Below, piece after piece: positions 12,770 to 19,504 of a stretch of DNA of 35,614 nt; position 1 is the first letter of the stretch, and every line of letters begins with the position of its first letter. The stretch spans positions 1-35,614 of the IMG/VR virus record IMGVR_UViG_3300032334_000964. One strand, written 5' to 3'. Origin of the DNA: a virus. Under the pieces are notes generated by a model that was not told the origin of the DNA, searched no databases, and saw only the letters and a program-made list of their open reading frames with translations. The translations under genes and the position numbers were made by a program.

Positions 12770-12843
12770 CGATTCCAACGGGACTTGAACCCGTAGCCTC
12801 TACCGTGACAGGGTAGCGATCTAACCAATTGATCTATGGAACC
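12770..12843 (-). tRNA. tRNA-Asp (anticodon GTC)
   Basis: Acceptor GGTTCCA/TGGAATC (one G-U), discriminator G as expected for Asp, anticodon stem CTACC/GGTAG with loop CTGTCAC, T loop GTTCAAGTC. It stands alone, 12.5 kb from the other tRNAs. No encoded CCA. Confidence 0.92.
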
Positions 12844-12847
12844 AAGC

Positions 12848-12868
12848 GAGCAGTTTTATATCTTGCTC
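12848..12868 (-). repeat. GAGCA-loop-TGCTC hairpin, copy A
   Basis: Stem GAGCA/TGCTC with an 11-nt loop, 14 nt past the DUF932 stop and just before the tRNA-Asp. Same stem as at 14095, 15313 and 18714. Possible 3' end or processing signal between mRNA and tRNA. Confidence 0.5.
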
Positions 12869-12882
12869 AGGATATTTTTTTG

Positions 12883-13905
12883 TTATGCTAAAGACATAAC
12901 ATTCTGCACAACTTTTAGCAAACGATTTTTCTCTGCGTTAATTGCAGGGTCAAATCCTGATGCTGATGCAAGGATAGATTCGTTAGAACCACCACGAGCA
13001 GAACGATACCAGTCAAGGCGTTCGGTGAGTGCATTGAATGCGCCCCATGCGTTACCCGCAATCATACCATTAAATTCACCTGTGTAGATGTCGTTAATTG
13101 TATCGACCTTGTTTTCCCACTTCTTGAACGCACCCTTAGAATCCTTTTCAGGCTTTGGGTATGCAGCAAGAATGATGTCATTGAAAGACTTAGCATTGAC
13201 TTCCTTCTCGAACATAGCCTTAGCCATGATGTCGAATTCGTCCATGTAGGCATTAGCAAGACCAAGAGTTTCACGAGCAATCTGCACCTTACCTGATGCA
13301 GTTTGAGTGTGGCGAATCTTGAAAGATTGCTTGATGCCCTTATTCTTCTTACGACCTACGCCACCAAGAGCAAGGTTAAGAGTGTTAGCGCATACAACAC
13401 GAACGGGAGTAATTGAGGCTTGAATCGCAATAGAGCCGTCGTGTGATGTGTTGATGAGTAAATAAGTTTTTACCTTATCTGCAACACCGCTAGGGTCAAG
13501 AACAGTTTCACGCTCTAGTGCAAGAGAGCCGAATACAACACGACCACCCTTGATTGAGCCAGCAGTTTCCCAACGACCTCCGCCGTCTAGAATGTTATCA
13601 CCGAATGAGAATAAATCTTCATTCTGCATTACATGGTAACGCTCACCAACGACACCAAGAATGTCGGTCTGAGTGTTGTCAGTAGGATTGGTACGCAATA
13701 CATACTGATAGTTTTTGTCGCTTGTTAGATGTGAGGGGGTTTCCAAATCTTCCAGACGAACATTCCAACCATTGAGGTTTGCAGCCTCTAGCATTTGTGC
13801 GGTTGTTTTTTCTTCTGTAAATACGGTACCCAATCCATGCCAAGCGGGTTCACGGAATGATGCAAAAGATGCAACGCCGTTTTGTGTTTCTAGGTCATGT
13901 GCCAT
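12883..13905 (-). CDS. DUF932 / TIGR03299 phage-plasmid protein
   Basis: 340 residues. The start MAHDLETQNGVASFASFREP, the AWHGLG motif, VVGERYHVMQNEDLFSF and the VVCANTLNLAL segment are typical of the DUF932 family found on phages and plasmids. The biochemical role is not established; replication or anti-defence roles have been guessed. Strong SD (AAGGAG, 7 nt) and its own promoter with the TTGTCAG-N10 box. Codon use is less AT-biased than in the left arm. Confidence 0.88.
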   Translation of the reverse strand: MAHDLETQNGVASFASFREPAWHGLGTVFTEEKTTAQMLEAANLNGWNVRLEDLETPSHLTSDKNYQYVLRTNPTDNTQTDILGVVGERYHVMQNEDLFSFGDNILDGGGRWETAGSIKGGRVVFGSLALERETVLDPSGVADKVKTYLLINTSHDGSIAIQASITPVRVVCANTLNLALGGVGRKKNKGIKQSFKIRHTQTASGKVQIARETLGLANAYMDEFDIMAKAMFEKEVNAKSFNDIILAAYPKPEKDSKGAFKKWENKVDTINDIYTGEFNGMIAGNAWGAFNALTERLDWYRSARGGSNESILASASGFDPAINAEKNRLLKVVQNVMSLA

Positions 13906-13938
13906 GAGTTTTCTCCTTTTTGTTTTGTTGATAATTTA

Positions 13939-13961
13939 AGTATAACAGGACGGGCTGACAA
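13939..13961 (-). promoter_or_regulatory. TTGTCAG-N10-TATACT promoter (DUF932)
   Basis: TATACT at 13939-13944, exactly 10 nt, TTGTCAG at 13955-13961. A TTGCAT at the normal -35 distance is also present. SD-bearing leader of about 25 nt. Confidence 0.6.
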
Positions 13962-14035
13962 ATGCAAATCGGGATAACTAGATATGGGATAAATCGGACA
14001 TTTTATGGGGTGTCGTAAATCACATCGTAAATATC

Positions 14036-14073
14036 GGTGTGTCGGCTTGACAAGATCATTTTTGCGGACGTGC
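14036..14073. repeat. intergenic motif module GGTGTGTCG ... GGACGTGC
   Basis: GGTGTGTCGG at 14036-14045 and ACGTGC at 14068-14073 with TTGACA between them. Variant of the module seen at 15963, 18645, 19664 and 20692. Confidence 0.45.
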
Positions 14074-14094
14074 AATTTTTCGGGAATAAAAAGT

Positions 14095-14117
14095 GAGCAG
14101 TTTACATGGCCATGCTC
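14095..14117 (-). terminator. terminator of gene 14172-14594 (GAGCA hairpin, copy B)
   Basis: Minus strand GAGCA/TGCTC stem followed by CACTTTTTATT. The only copy of this hairpin family with a clear U-run. Confidence 0.6.
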
Positions 14118-14171
14118 AGGGCCCTTACCTAGTTTAAAGACATGCGGCAGGTCTATGTTAGTAGCCCCCTA

Positions 14172-14594
14172 CTAAATATCTACCCTGTCAATTGAGGATG
14201 ACAAATAAGAAATATTATCTGAGTTGTAATCGACAGTATCGAAATCGATATCATGAATTGCATTTTGTGCTTCTTCTTCATTGCGAGCATTAACAGTCAC
14301 TGAATACATCACTGTAACTTCAACTTCGAATTCTTTTGTTAATTCAAAGCCCATGATTTCAGCAATTTCTTCTGCTTCTGTTTCAGTGATTGAACCTTGG
14401 GACAAAGCCTCAAAGGTCCACTCTTGCATTGATTCAACCATACGGTTACGGTCTGCAGAATCTGCATATGAGCGCTGAGTTACTTTCTGAATGTGCTCTT
14501 CTAGTTGAGCAATGCGGTTTTTATTTTCTACTAATTGAGACTCAAGAAATTCTCGTGTCATGTAGTGATTGTCTACTATTGTTACTTGGTCCAT
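14172..14594 (-). CDS. coiled-coil protein with DpnD-like C-terminus
   Basis: 140 residues. About 12-45 form a predicted coiled coil (LVENKNRIAQLEEHIQKVTQ). The C-terminal part reads EFEVEVTVMYSVTVNARNEE then EAQNAI, a strand-plus-EEEA-helix unit like that in several small neighbours. Monocistronic, with promoter, SD (GAAAGAGG) and terminator. Function unknown. Confidence 0.7.
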   Translation of the reverse strand: MDQVTIVDNHYMTREFLESQLVENKNRIAQLEEHIQKVTQRSYADSADRNRMVESMQEWTFEALSQGSITETEAEEIAEIMGFELTKEFEVEVTVMYSVTVNARNEEEAQNAIHDIDFDTVDYNSDNISYLSSSIDRVDI

Positions 14595-14625
14595 GGGGGC
14601 CTCTTTCTGTTAGTTGTTTAAATTA

Positions 14626-14655
14626 ATTGTACTAGGTACCACTGACAATTGTCAA
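14626..14655 (-). promoter_or_regulatory. promoter TTGACA-18-TACAAT with TTGTCAG box
   Basis: TACAAT at 14626-14631, TTGTCAG at 14642-14648 (10-nt gap), and TTGACA at 14650-14655 (18-nt gap). It carries both the canonical -35 and the 10-nt-spaced box. Confidence 0.65.
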
Positions 14656-14678
14656 GGCCCCTTGCGGGGAGCCTTTTT
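14656..14678 (+). terminator. plus-strand intrinsic terminator
   Basis: GGCCCC, loop TTGC, GGGG-A-GCC stem with one bulge, then TTTTT. No plus-strand gene precedes it, so it may insulate against antisense transcription into the gene 14172-14594. Confidence 0.5.
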
Positions 14679-14824
14679 GGATCCTGCTCAGGATGTCTGC
14701 TTCTTTGGGCCTGCAGGAGCCCTGCTCTATAGTATTTCTATTAAATCGCCCTAATCAGCCTGGCGATCATCATCTCAGGCATACCCACGCATCTTGGCCT
14801 GGGGCTTAGCAGAGATGAAAGTTA

Positions 14825-14846
14825 GGTGGGGCTTTTACACCCCACC
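14825..14846 (-). terminator. hairpin after gene 14856-15278
   Basis: Perfect 7-bp stem GGTGGGG/CCCCACC, 10 nt after the stop at 14856, followed on the minus strand by TAACTTTC. The 145 nt between here and 14678 contain no supported gene. Confidence 0.6.
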
Positions 14847-14855
14847 CAATTTCAT

Positions 14856-15278
14856 TTATAGATAACGAGCAACTGCGTTGTATGTAGAAGTATTAACTAC
14901 TTCCTCATCTGTCATCTTGAGAATACGAATTGCGTTCTCAATTTCCTCTTTTTGCTCACGATAGTTATAGATAGAGATTGACTCAAAATCCTTTTCAGGC
15001 TCTTTTGGAAAATCTGCCTCATTGAGAGTGAGGTCAAAATCAACATTGAGAGTCTTGTTCCAATTACGATAAGATGTGCGGAAGTTTTCAGCCTTTGAGA
15101 TGTGTGCTACTGCAAACTCTCCAACTGCCTTCTGCCAAGCCTTGCGAGCCTCATCATACTTTGCTTCGTTTGCTTCTTGATTAGCATAAGAAGTTTCTAG
15201 TTTTGCTAGAGCGTTTTCTAATGCGGTGATTACTCGTTGAGTAGGGACTTTTACTGAGATTGCTTTGCCTCTTGCCAT
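14856..15278 (-). CDS. conserved helical protein, unknown
   Basis: 140 residues, MARGKAISVKVPTQRVITAL, then a long coiled-coil-like helix (ENALAKLETSYANQEANEAK). No enzyme motif. SD AAAGGAAAG about 8 nt upstream. Monocistronic, ending in a GC hairpin. Confidence 0.75.
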   Translation of the reverse strand: MARGKAISVKVPTQRVITALENALAKLETSYANQEANEAKYDEARKAWQKAVGEFAVAHISKAENFRTSYRNWNKTLNVDFDLTLNEADFPKEPEKDFESISIYNYREQKEEIENAIRILKMTDEEVVNTSTYNAVARYL

Positions 15279-15312
15279 TTGGGTCTTTCCTTTTCTGTTA
15301 GGGGGGTTAGGT

Positions 15313-15333
15313 GAGTAGTTTTACAACTTGCTC
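15313..15333 (-). repeat. GAGCA-type hairpin, copy C
   Basis: GAGTA/TGCTC stem (one G-U) with an 11-nt loop, 73 nt downstream of the stop at 15406. Confidence 0.4.
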
Positions 15334-15405
15334 AGGTTGTCCCACTCTATTTATTTAGACACGCATTTCTGTGGGGCGTGTTTTGCTTTAGCGTTATTGC
15401 TAAAC

Positions 15406-15570
15406 TTACTTAGCCGTCCAAGTTGTATAGCGAGCCTGTCCATTGACATCTAACTTTACACGAACATTTCCGTTAGCCTGTGGGTTAATTTCGGTAATGA
15501 TACCTGTAACCTTTGACTTCTGTGTTGTGAAAGTGTCGCCTACCTTGTAAGTTGCTGTTGCTACTGCCAT
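15406..15570 (-). CDS. small KOW/SH3-like protein, copy 1
   Basis: 54 residues from ATG 15570 (AAAAGGAAA upstream). TYKVGDTFTTQKSKVTGIIT, then NGNVRVKLDVNG resembles a KOW-type SH3 barrel. It is a paralogue of the next gene upstream (15676-15846). Possibly binds RNA or the transcription machinery; unproven. Confidence 0.65.
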   Translation of the reverse strand: MAVATATYKVGDTFTTQKSKVTGIITEINPQANGNVRVKLDVNGQARYTTWTAK

Positions 15571-15614
15571 TTGTTTATTTCCTTTTCTGTTAGGGGTTGT
15601 TTTTGTTATACCTA

Positions 15615-15644
15615 AGTATAACATTTTGGATTAAAAAATGTCAA
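15615..15644 (-). promoter_or_regulatory. promoter TTGACA-18-TATACT
   Basis: TATACT at 15615-15620, TTGACA at 15639-15644, 18-nt spacer; leader of about 40 nt with SD. Confidence 0.7.
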
Positions 15645-15675
15645 ATCCATTTCTGACATTTCTCACATTTTGAGA

Positions 15676-15846
15676 TTACTTAGAGGTCTTGACCATAGCA
15701 AAGCGGTGTGCGCCGTTTGCGAGTTGCAAAGAAACTCTAGTTAGTTTAGAATTGATTGGTGTGAAGTTTTTAATTCGTCCTGTTACACCTGTCTTGCTTG
15801 TAGTGAATAGGTCGCCGATTTGGTATGTGTATCCGTGAAGTGTCAT
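15676..15846 (-). CDS. small KOW/SH3-like protein, copy 2
   Basis: 56 residues from ATG 15846. GYTYQIGDLFTTSKTGVTGR, then NSKLTRVSLQLANGAHRF aligns along its whole length with 15406-15570 (GD.FTT.K..VTG.I, RV.L..NG). Tandem duplication with separate promoters. Confidence 0.65.
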   Translation of the reverse strand: MTLHGYTYQIGDLFTTSKTGVTGRIKNFTPINSKLTRVSLQLANGAHRFAMVKTSK

Positions 15847-15884
15847 TTGGGTCTTGCCTTTCGTTGTGGGGGTTAATTGCTTAT

Positions 15885-15911
15885 AGTATAAGTTTAGCAG
15901 AAAAATGTCAG
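15885..15911 (-). promoter_or_regulatory. candidate promoter for KOW copy 2
   Basis: TATACT at 15885-15890 with CTGACA at 15906-15911 (15 nt); TACTAT two bases downstream gives a 17-nt spacer. Confidence 0.45.
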
Positions 15912-15962
15912 AAATACCAATTCTGGGGAGGTTCTGGGGTGTGTTCTTAAACACATCTTAAA

Positions 15963-16002
15963 GGCGTGTCGTAACTTGACAAACTGGATTTTGCGGACGT
16001 GG
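15963..16002. repeat. intergenic motif module GGCGTGTCG ... GGACGTGG
   Basis: GGCGTGTCG at 15963-15971, TTGACA, then ACGTGG at 15997-16002. Confidence 0.45.
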
Positions 16003-16004
16003 AT

Positions 16005-16070
16005 CCCTTCAAATTTATTGGTTAATAAAAATAAATATAAATAACCAAAATAAAAATATTACTTGAAGGG
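16005..16070 (-). terminator. long AT-rich hairpin after GP88 gene
   Basis: Nested stems CCCTTCAA/TTGAAGGG (8 bp), TTTATT/AATAAA and GGTTA/TAACC spanning 66 nt, 13 nt past the GP88 stop. Terminator or transcript-stability element. Confidence 0.5.
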
Positions 16071-16082
16071 TATTCACTTAAC

Positions 16083-16814
16083 TCATTTCTTAGTTGCAGA
16101 AAAAACTACATCGCTCTTAGAGTATACACAAAGTGAACATGAAACGCAAGCGGATCCTGCATTGCTAATTAATGGAATGCGTTTTGCATTTTCAGGACAC
16201 TTAGCGCCAGGCTTATTTGTTAAGGCCTTCATGTCTGCTTGGCCCTCTGCAAAATTCTTAGCAAGATATGCTAACTTTATTCCGTTTTCAGTCTTAAGTT
16301 TAATTCCAGTATCTTTATTTTCACTATCAGTGGAATAGTATAAAGATAGATTAGGTTGGTCCTTAAGCATAAGCGCTGCAGATTCTACACGAGTGTATAC
16401 CCAGAATTGTACAAAACGGTAATCCATGATAACTTGCTTCCATGCATATGCGTAAGTATCGTTAAAGAAATCTCCGTCCCAGTGAATGCGGAATAGAAGG
16501 GGTGCGTCTTTCTTTGCACAATCTTTGATAAAGTCAACGATCATTTCTTTAAGTAGGATGACCATAGTTTCATAGTCTGCGTCTTTGAGCAGGGACCAAT
16601 TGTGAAGAAGGTTAGTCTTTACTCCTGGGAATATCTTTTCCAATTTGCCAGCGTAGCAAACAGTCTCACAGACACTAGTTGCGCCAGGACATGAATAGTT
16701 TTTTCCTGCGGGTAGTCCGAAGGTATTTGCGATACTTGCTTGCTTTCCATTAGGTGTAACAAGGTTAGCGACCTTTCTATCTTTAGAGCGGATTAGTTTA
16801 GTAGTCAAGGCCAA
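16083..16814 (-). CDS. GP88-like family protein (Cys-rich)
   Basis: About 243 residues. N-terminal NTFGLPAGKNYSCPGATSVC and ETVCYAGK, a central LLFRIHWDGDFFNDTYAYAW / FVQFWVYTRVESA block, and a C-terminal CVSCSLCVYSKSDVVF match the phage 'gene product 88' family. Two Cys clusters (about 43-54 and 224-230) suggest a metal or Fe-S site; the barrel-like core and the clusters recall radical-type enzymes, but no canonical CxxxCxxC is present. No ATG fits: the start is TTG at 16814 or 16808, overlapping the upstream gene. Confidence 0.78.
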   Translation of the reverse strand: MALTTKLIRSKDRKVANLVTPNGKQASIANTFGLPAGKNYSCPGATSVCETVCYAGKLEKIFPGVKTNLLHNWSLLKDADYETMVILLKEMIVDFIKDCAKKDAPLLFRIHWDGDFFNDTYAYAWKQVIMDYRFVQFWVYTRVESAALMLKDQPNLSLYYSTDSENKDTGIKLKTENGIKLAYLAKNFAEGQADMKALTNKPGAKCPENAKRIPLISNAGSACVSCSLCVYSKSDVVFSATKK

Positions 16815-16974
16815 GGCTCATTTCTAGTGCAATGTCTTCATTATAAGTTGCAGACATTTCTTCCAATAGGCAATGGGTGCACATTTCTTCAACCTCATCA
16901 ACAGAATTTTCTTTGCATGAAGGACAGATTAGTGCATAGTATTCATCTAGGTATTCATCGTTTTCGAATGTCAT
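16798..16974 (-). CDS. zinc-ribbon protein upstream of GP88
   Basis: 58 residues with CPSC (18-21) and CTHC (34-37). Its 3' end overlaps the GP88 start by 17 nt, so the two are coupled. AAGAAAGG lies in the leader. Function unknown. Confidence 0.65.
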   Translation of the reverse strand: MTFENDEYLDEYYALICPSCKENSVDEVEEMCTHCLLEEMSATYNEDIALEMSLGLDY

Positions 16975-16990
16975 GGGGGCACGACCTTTC

Positions 16991-17137
16991 TTAGTTGTTG
17001 TTATCTTTTAAGTATAGCATTTCTGACTGACATTTTCTACCCTTGCGAGTATATTTCTTTTTAGAAGGCACGGCAGAAGCAGCGTTGCTACGGCGTAATT
17101 CCATAAGCCTGCGTAATTCCTCTGGTGTTTTCTTCAT
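16991..17137 (-). CDS. small basic protein, leaderless
   Basis: 48 residues, MKKTPEELRRLMELRRSNAA, then PSKKKYTRKGRK. Likely nucleic-acid binding by composition. ATG 6 nt after TAAGAT. Its tail contains the TTGTCAG promoter of the next gene. Confidence 0.6.
   Translation of the reverse strand: MKKTPEELRRLMELRRSNAASAVPSKKKYTRKGRKCQSEMLYLKDNNN
17011..17033 (-). promoter_or_regulatory. TGTCAG-N10-TATACT promoter for 16974 operon
   Basis: TATACT at 17011-17016, 10 nt, ATGTCAG at 17027-17033, inside gene 16991-17137. Confidence 0.55.
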
Positions 17138-17143
17138 ATAATA

Positions 17144-17173
17144 ATCTTAGCATACAGGGGGATAAAATGTCAA
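17144..17173 (-). promoter_or_regulatory. promoter TTGACA-18-TAAGAT
   Basis: TAAGAT at 17144-17149, TTGACA at 17168-17173, 6 nt to the ATG at 17137. A CRP-like palindrome (17183-17198) lies just upstream, in an activator position. Confidence 0.65.
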
Positions 17174-17182
17174 ATTCTTAAA

Positions 17183-17198
17183 TGTGATCAATCTCACA
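17183..17198. promoter_or_regulatory. CRP/GlxR-like palindrome TGTGATCAATCTCACA
   Basis: Perfect TGTGA-N6-TCACA, 9 nt upstream of a -35 box. Confidence 0.55.
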
Positions 17199-17212
17199 TC
17201 GGCGGGACGTGC

Positions 17213-17240
17213 ATTTTTGTGCTGGGAAGCACACAAAAAT
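17213..17240. terminator. bidirectional-looking hairpin after gene 17249
   Basis: TGTGCT/AGCACA stem with a GGGA loop, extended by TTTTT/AAAAA arms, 9 nt past the stop at 17249. ACGTGC (17207-17212) abuts it. Confidence 0.5.
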
Positions 17241-17248
17241 ACTTTTAG

Positions 17249-17494
17249 TTATTCCTCTTCTTCTTCAATAAAAACATACAGCGGAATTGAATCAGTGTAA
17301 CTATACTGTGTAACTTCTGTTTCACCAAATTCATTTTCTGTTTGTATGTCGTAGTTATCTCCTGTTGAATCGCTTTCAATAAAAGTAACTTCAACTATGT
17401 CATCACCAATTTTAATTAAATCACCAAGCATTAATTGGTCTGGTGTTAAATCATCTGCGTGGATCAATTCCATAGTTTCCATTGTATCAGACAT
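17249..17494 (-). CDS. acidic 81-residue protein, unknown
   Basis: LTPDQLMLGDLIKIGDDIVE, then a beta-rich stretch, ending in FIEEEEE. Looks like a small beta-barrel with an acidic tail. Abuts the upstream gene's stop. Last gene of the 18510-to-17249 operon. Confidence 0.65.
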   Translation of the reverse strand: MSDTMETMELIHADDLTPDQLMLGDLIKIGDDIVEVTFIESDSTGDNYDIQTENEFGETEVTQYSYTDSIPLYVFIEEEEE

Positions 17495-17779
17495 TTAGTC
17501 CTCCCAATCTGGTAGCCAAAAAGATAAGTGGTGCTGGTCTACAATTGCTCTTGCAGGTGCGTGAGTCATTCCCTTATAGAGAATCTGAAAGTCGCCAACC
17601 ATAGGCATAGAAATCATTCGGTCATAGTCTTCATCATAGTATGCGTCAATAGCCTCGATACAAGGTTTCACCATTTCTGCGGGGACAGGTGGATAGTGAT
17701 TACCTTGCAAGTGGTATAACAATTGTGTTTCTAGGTCTAACACTTCGTCTTTAATTCCTAGTGCGGTTACTGAACCCAT
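17495..17779 (-). CDS. unknown 94-residue protein
   Basis: Start ATG 17779 in a TAATG overlap with the previous gene (a more upstream in-frame start lacks support). MGSVTALGIKDEVLDLETQL, then HLQGNHYPPVPAEMVKPCIE. Helical; no family recognised. Confidence 0.65.
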   Translation of the reverse strand: MGSVTALGIKDEVLDLETQLLYHLQGNHYPPVPAEMVKPCIEAIDAYYDEDYDRMISMPMVGDFQILYKGMTHAPARAIVDQHHLSFWLPDWED

Positions 17780-17994
17780 TATCGTGTTACCACCCTTCCA
17801 TCTCGATAGAATATTTTTGTATAACACTTACCTGTGTGTGTGTAAATATTAACTGTTGAGTATTCGTTAGCCATTCCCCAATCGGTAAAACTGAAGAAAG
17901 ACTTCCAAGCGTCAAATTCGGTTTCATAGCGTTGCTTCCAATGAGGGCTTTCCTCATAGTCGTATTGACAAGTTACTAGGTATTCATAGTCCAT
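17779..17994 (-). CDS. unknown aromatic-rich 71-residue protein
   Basis: MDYEYLVTCQYDYEESPHWK, then FDAWKSFFSFTDWG and a GKCYTKIFYRDGRVV end. TAATG overlaps at both ends. Function unknown. Confidence 0.68.
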   Translation of the reverse strand: MDYEYLVTCQYDYEESPHWKQRYETEFDAWKSFFSFTDWGMANEYSTVNIYTHTGKCYTKIFYRDGRVVTR

Positions 17995-18137
17995 TATTCT
18001 GCCTCTTTCGTTGTAAATAGTGCGCCTTCATTAAGTAAGCCTAATTCCAAATTAAACAATTCATCTGCATTAGCCTGAGCCAAGTCTATCCAACCTGCGC
18101 CCTCGTTGTCAATTCTAAAAATCTCAATGTATCCCAT
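17994..18137 (-). CDS. unknown 47-residue protein
   Basis: From ATG 18137 (TAATG with the upstream stop; AGGA 9 nt before). MGYIEIFRIDNEGAGWIDLA and an acidic tail. Function unknown. Confidence 0.6.
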   Translation of the reverse strand: MGYIEIFRIDNEGAGWIDLAQANADELFNLELGLLNEGALFTTKEAE

Positions 18138-18304
18138 TAGTGTTGTTCCTCGCAATCTGTTGAGTAGTCGAATTCGCAATAGTAGCAACCCATAGCCTCG
18201 CCGTGAGCCTTACAAGTGTATTTAAATTGCGACTCATCACAACAAAATCGCATTTCATCTTTAATTAAATAGAATTCGTTTTCGTCAATGTATTCCTTTA
18301 TCAT
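18137..18304 (-). CDS. Cys-rich 55-residue protein
   Basis: Six Cys: CC (21-22), C31, C40, C43 and C51 with His33, enough for one or two zinc sites (FCCDESQFKYTCKAHGEAMG). TAATG coupling on both sides. Confidence 0.6.
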   Translation of the reverse strand: MIKEYIDENEFYLIKDEMRFCCDESQFKYTCKAHGEAMGCYYCEFDYSTDCEEQH

Positions 18305-18510
18305 TACTCACCAACCTTAACTGCGATAGTCGCAAACTTATTTCGCAAACTGCGAGTGTTAATTTCAATAAGGTATGCTTCGGTGTTATCACCATACCAA
18401 ATTTCTGGTCGTGGAGTAGCCGATACAATTTCGCCTTCAAAGTGGCGATTACGGGAAGTGTAGGTTTTTCCTACAAGTAGGTTTTCGATAGTGTATAGTT
18501 TAGTAGCCAT
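18304..18510 (-). CDS. KOW/SH3-like small protein, first gene of operon
   Basis: 68 residues from ATG 18510. LYTIENLLVGKTYTSRNRHF, then GEIVSATPRPE resembles the small barrel of 15406/15676. AAGG about 10 nt upstream; own promoter of the TTGTCAG class. Confidence 0.65.
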   Translation of the reverse strand: MATKLYTIENLLVGKTYTSRNRHFEGEIVSATPRPEIWYGDNTEAYLIEINTRSLRNKFATIAVKVGE

Positions 18511-18549
18511 AGGGGGCAACCTTCTTTCTTTATTTAACTTGATAATACT

Positions 18550-18572
18550 ATCCTAGCCTATGGCACTGACAA
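18550..18572 (-). promoter_or_regulatory. TTGTCAG-N10-TAGGAT promoter
   Basis: TAGGAT at 18550-18555, 10 nt, TTGTCAG at 18566-18572. A CRP-like site lies 48 nt further upstream. Confidence 0.55.
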
Positions 18573-18620
18573 ATCTCTACTTACTAGCCAGTAAATCCAA
18601 ATAGTGAGACGCTCAAGTCG

Positions 18621-18636
18621 TGTGATTAATCTCACA
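18621..18636. promoter_or_regulatory. CRP/GlxR-like palindrome
   Basis: TGTGATTAATCTCACA, identical to the site at 19675-19690. Confidence 0.55.
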
Positions 18637-18644
18637 AAATTTCG

Positions 18645-18704
18645 GGCGTGTCGTACACAACCTCTTAAACCTATGTGGATAACCCTGTGGATAACTTTGC
18701 ACGT
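18645..18704. repeat. intergenic module with two DnaA boxes
   Basis: GGCGTGTCG at 18645-18653, TGTGGATAA at 18674-18682 and 18686-18694 (12-nt period), GCACGT at 18699-18704. Confidence 0.5.
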
Positions 18705-18713
18705 CCAAAATTT

Positions 18714-18734
18714 GAGCAGTTTTCAATCTTGCTC
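18714..18734 (-). repeat. GAGCA-loop-TGCTC hairpin, copy D
   Basis: Same stem and a near-identical loop to copy A (TTTTnnATCT), 11 nt after the stop at 18746. Confidence 0.45.
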
Positions 18735-18745
18735 AGGATCACAAT

Positions 18746-18871
18746 TTACTTTCGCAAATCGTTTTTTATTTCTTGCCAATCTTCTTTTAACATTGGTAAC
18801 ATCATTCTAAATAAAATAAAAACGCTACCCGCTAAAAATAGTTGAACGATTGTAGTTAGTAGTCTATTCAT
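18746..18871 (-). CDS. 41-residue membrane peptide
   Basis: MNRLLTTIVQLFLAGSVFIL followed by FRMMLPMLKEDWQEIK: one membrane helix and a charged tail. GGAGG 6 nt upstream fixes the ATG. Holin-like in layout, but nothing proves lysis function. Confidence 0.6.
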   Translation of the reverse strand: MNRLLTTIVQLFLAGSVFILFRMMLPMLKEDWQEIKNDLRK

Positions 18872-19028
18872 TACAAGCCTCCATAAATTTTTCCATTTTG
18901 AAATTTGGATTATCTTCTGCGAACCAAAACGCAAAGTCATCAATTAAAATATCTAGTCGGCAACTATCGCCTTTCGAATGCTTTGAGATAATTTTGGCAA
19001 CCTCTACATAGTCTTTGCGTGTCATCAT
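18864..19028 (-). CDS. small conserved protein, unknown
   Basis: 54 residues: MMTRKDYVEVAKIISKHSKG, then DFAFWFAEDNPNFKMEKFME. I believe similar short proteins occur in actinophages, but no function is known. TAATG at its start; overlaps the next gene by 8 nt. Confidence 0.65.
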   Translation of the reverse strand: MMTRKDYVEVAKIISKHSKGDSCRLDILIDDFAFWFAEDNPNFKMEKFMEACNE

Positions 19029-19285
19029 TATGCGATACCTACCAATTCTAGAAACATCTCAGTGCCCCCCTCATTGATAAAGGCAACCTGCTTTTCGATT
19101 GAAGCCCAAGATAAATCTTCAAGGTCAGGCATAAGTTCATCAATTGCACCGATGTTCATTTTGATAAACTCATCTTTGATTGAAAGAATTTGCGGTAGGT
19201 AGCGAGAATTTTCTGAAACCTTTGAAATAAACTGATAGCCCTTATGTTCAAAAGGGAAGATAGCGAATGCAACTGTATTAGTCAT
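19028..19285 (-). CDS. unknown 85-residue protein
   Basis: MTNTVAFAIFPFEHKGYQFI, then ELMPDLEDLSWASIEKQVAF. Mixed alpha/beta. Coupled by TAATG at both ends. Confidence 0.65.
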   Translation of the reverse strand: MTNTVAFAIFPFEHKGYQFISKVSENSRYLPQILSIKDEFIKMNIGAIDELMPDLEDLSWASIEKQVAFINEGGTEMFLELVGIA

Positions 19286-19470
19286 TAGAGTGTAGCCTTT
19301 CCACGAAGTGTTCCAGTAATTCCGAGAGTGTCGCAGGCGACTTTGACAGATACACCAACTGGCAATTGTGTTGGGTATGTTGATAGGAATTGAGCAACCG
19401 CACCACGAGAAGGGAGAGCGATTTTTTTTGTTGAACCATTGAAGGTTTCTAGTGTTATAGTGTAAGTCAT
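19285..19470 (-). CDS. small beta protein; paralogue of 21544-21732
   Basis: 61 residues: TITLETFNGSTKKIALPSRG, then TQLPVGVSVKVACDTLGITG. It aligns with the plus-strand gene product at 21544 (T..G.T..., LP.G..V......GI..G...G). First gene of its operon under a TTGTCAG promoter. Confidence 0.65.
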   Translation of the reverse strand: MTYTITLETFNGSTKKIALPSRGAVAQFLSTYPTQLPVGVSVKVACDTLGITGTLRGKATL

Positions 19471-19504
19471 TTTGACTACCTTTCGTTTGTTTGTTTATAG
19501 TATT

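Noticed and set aside
16063-16338. Plus-strand 91-codon frame over the GP88 3' end
   Set aside because: Antisense to a recognised family and starting inside a hairpin arm; no promoter or SD.
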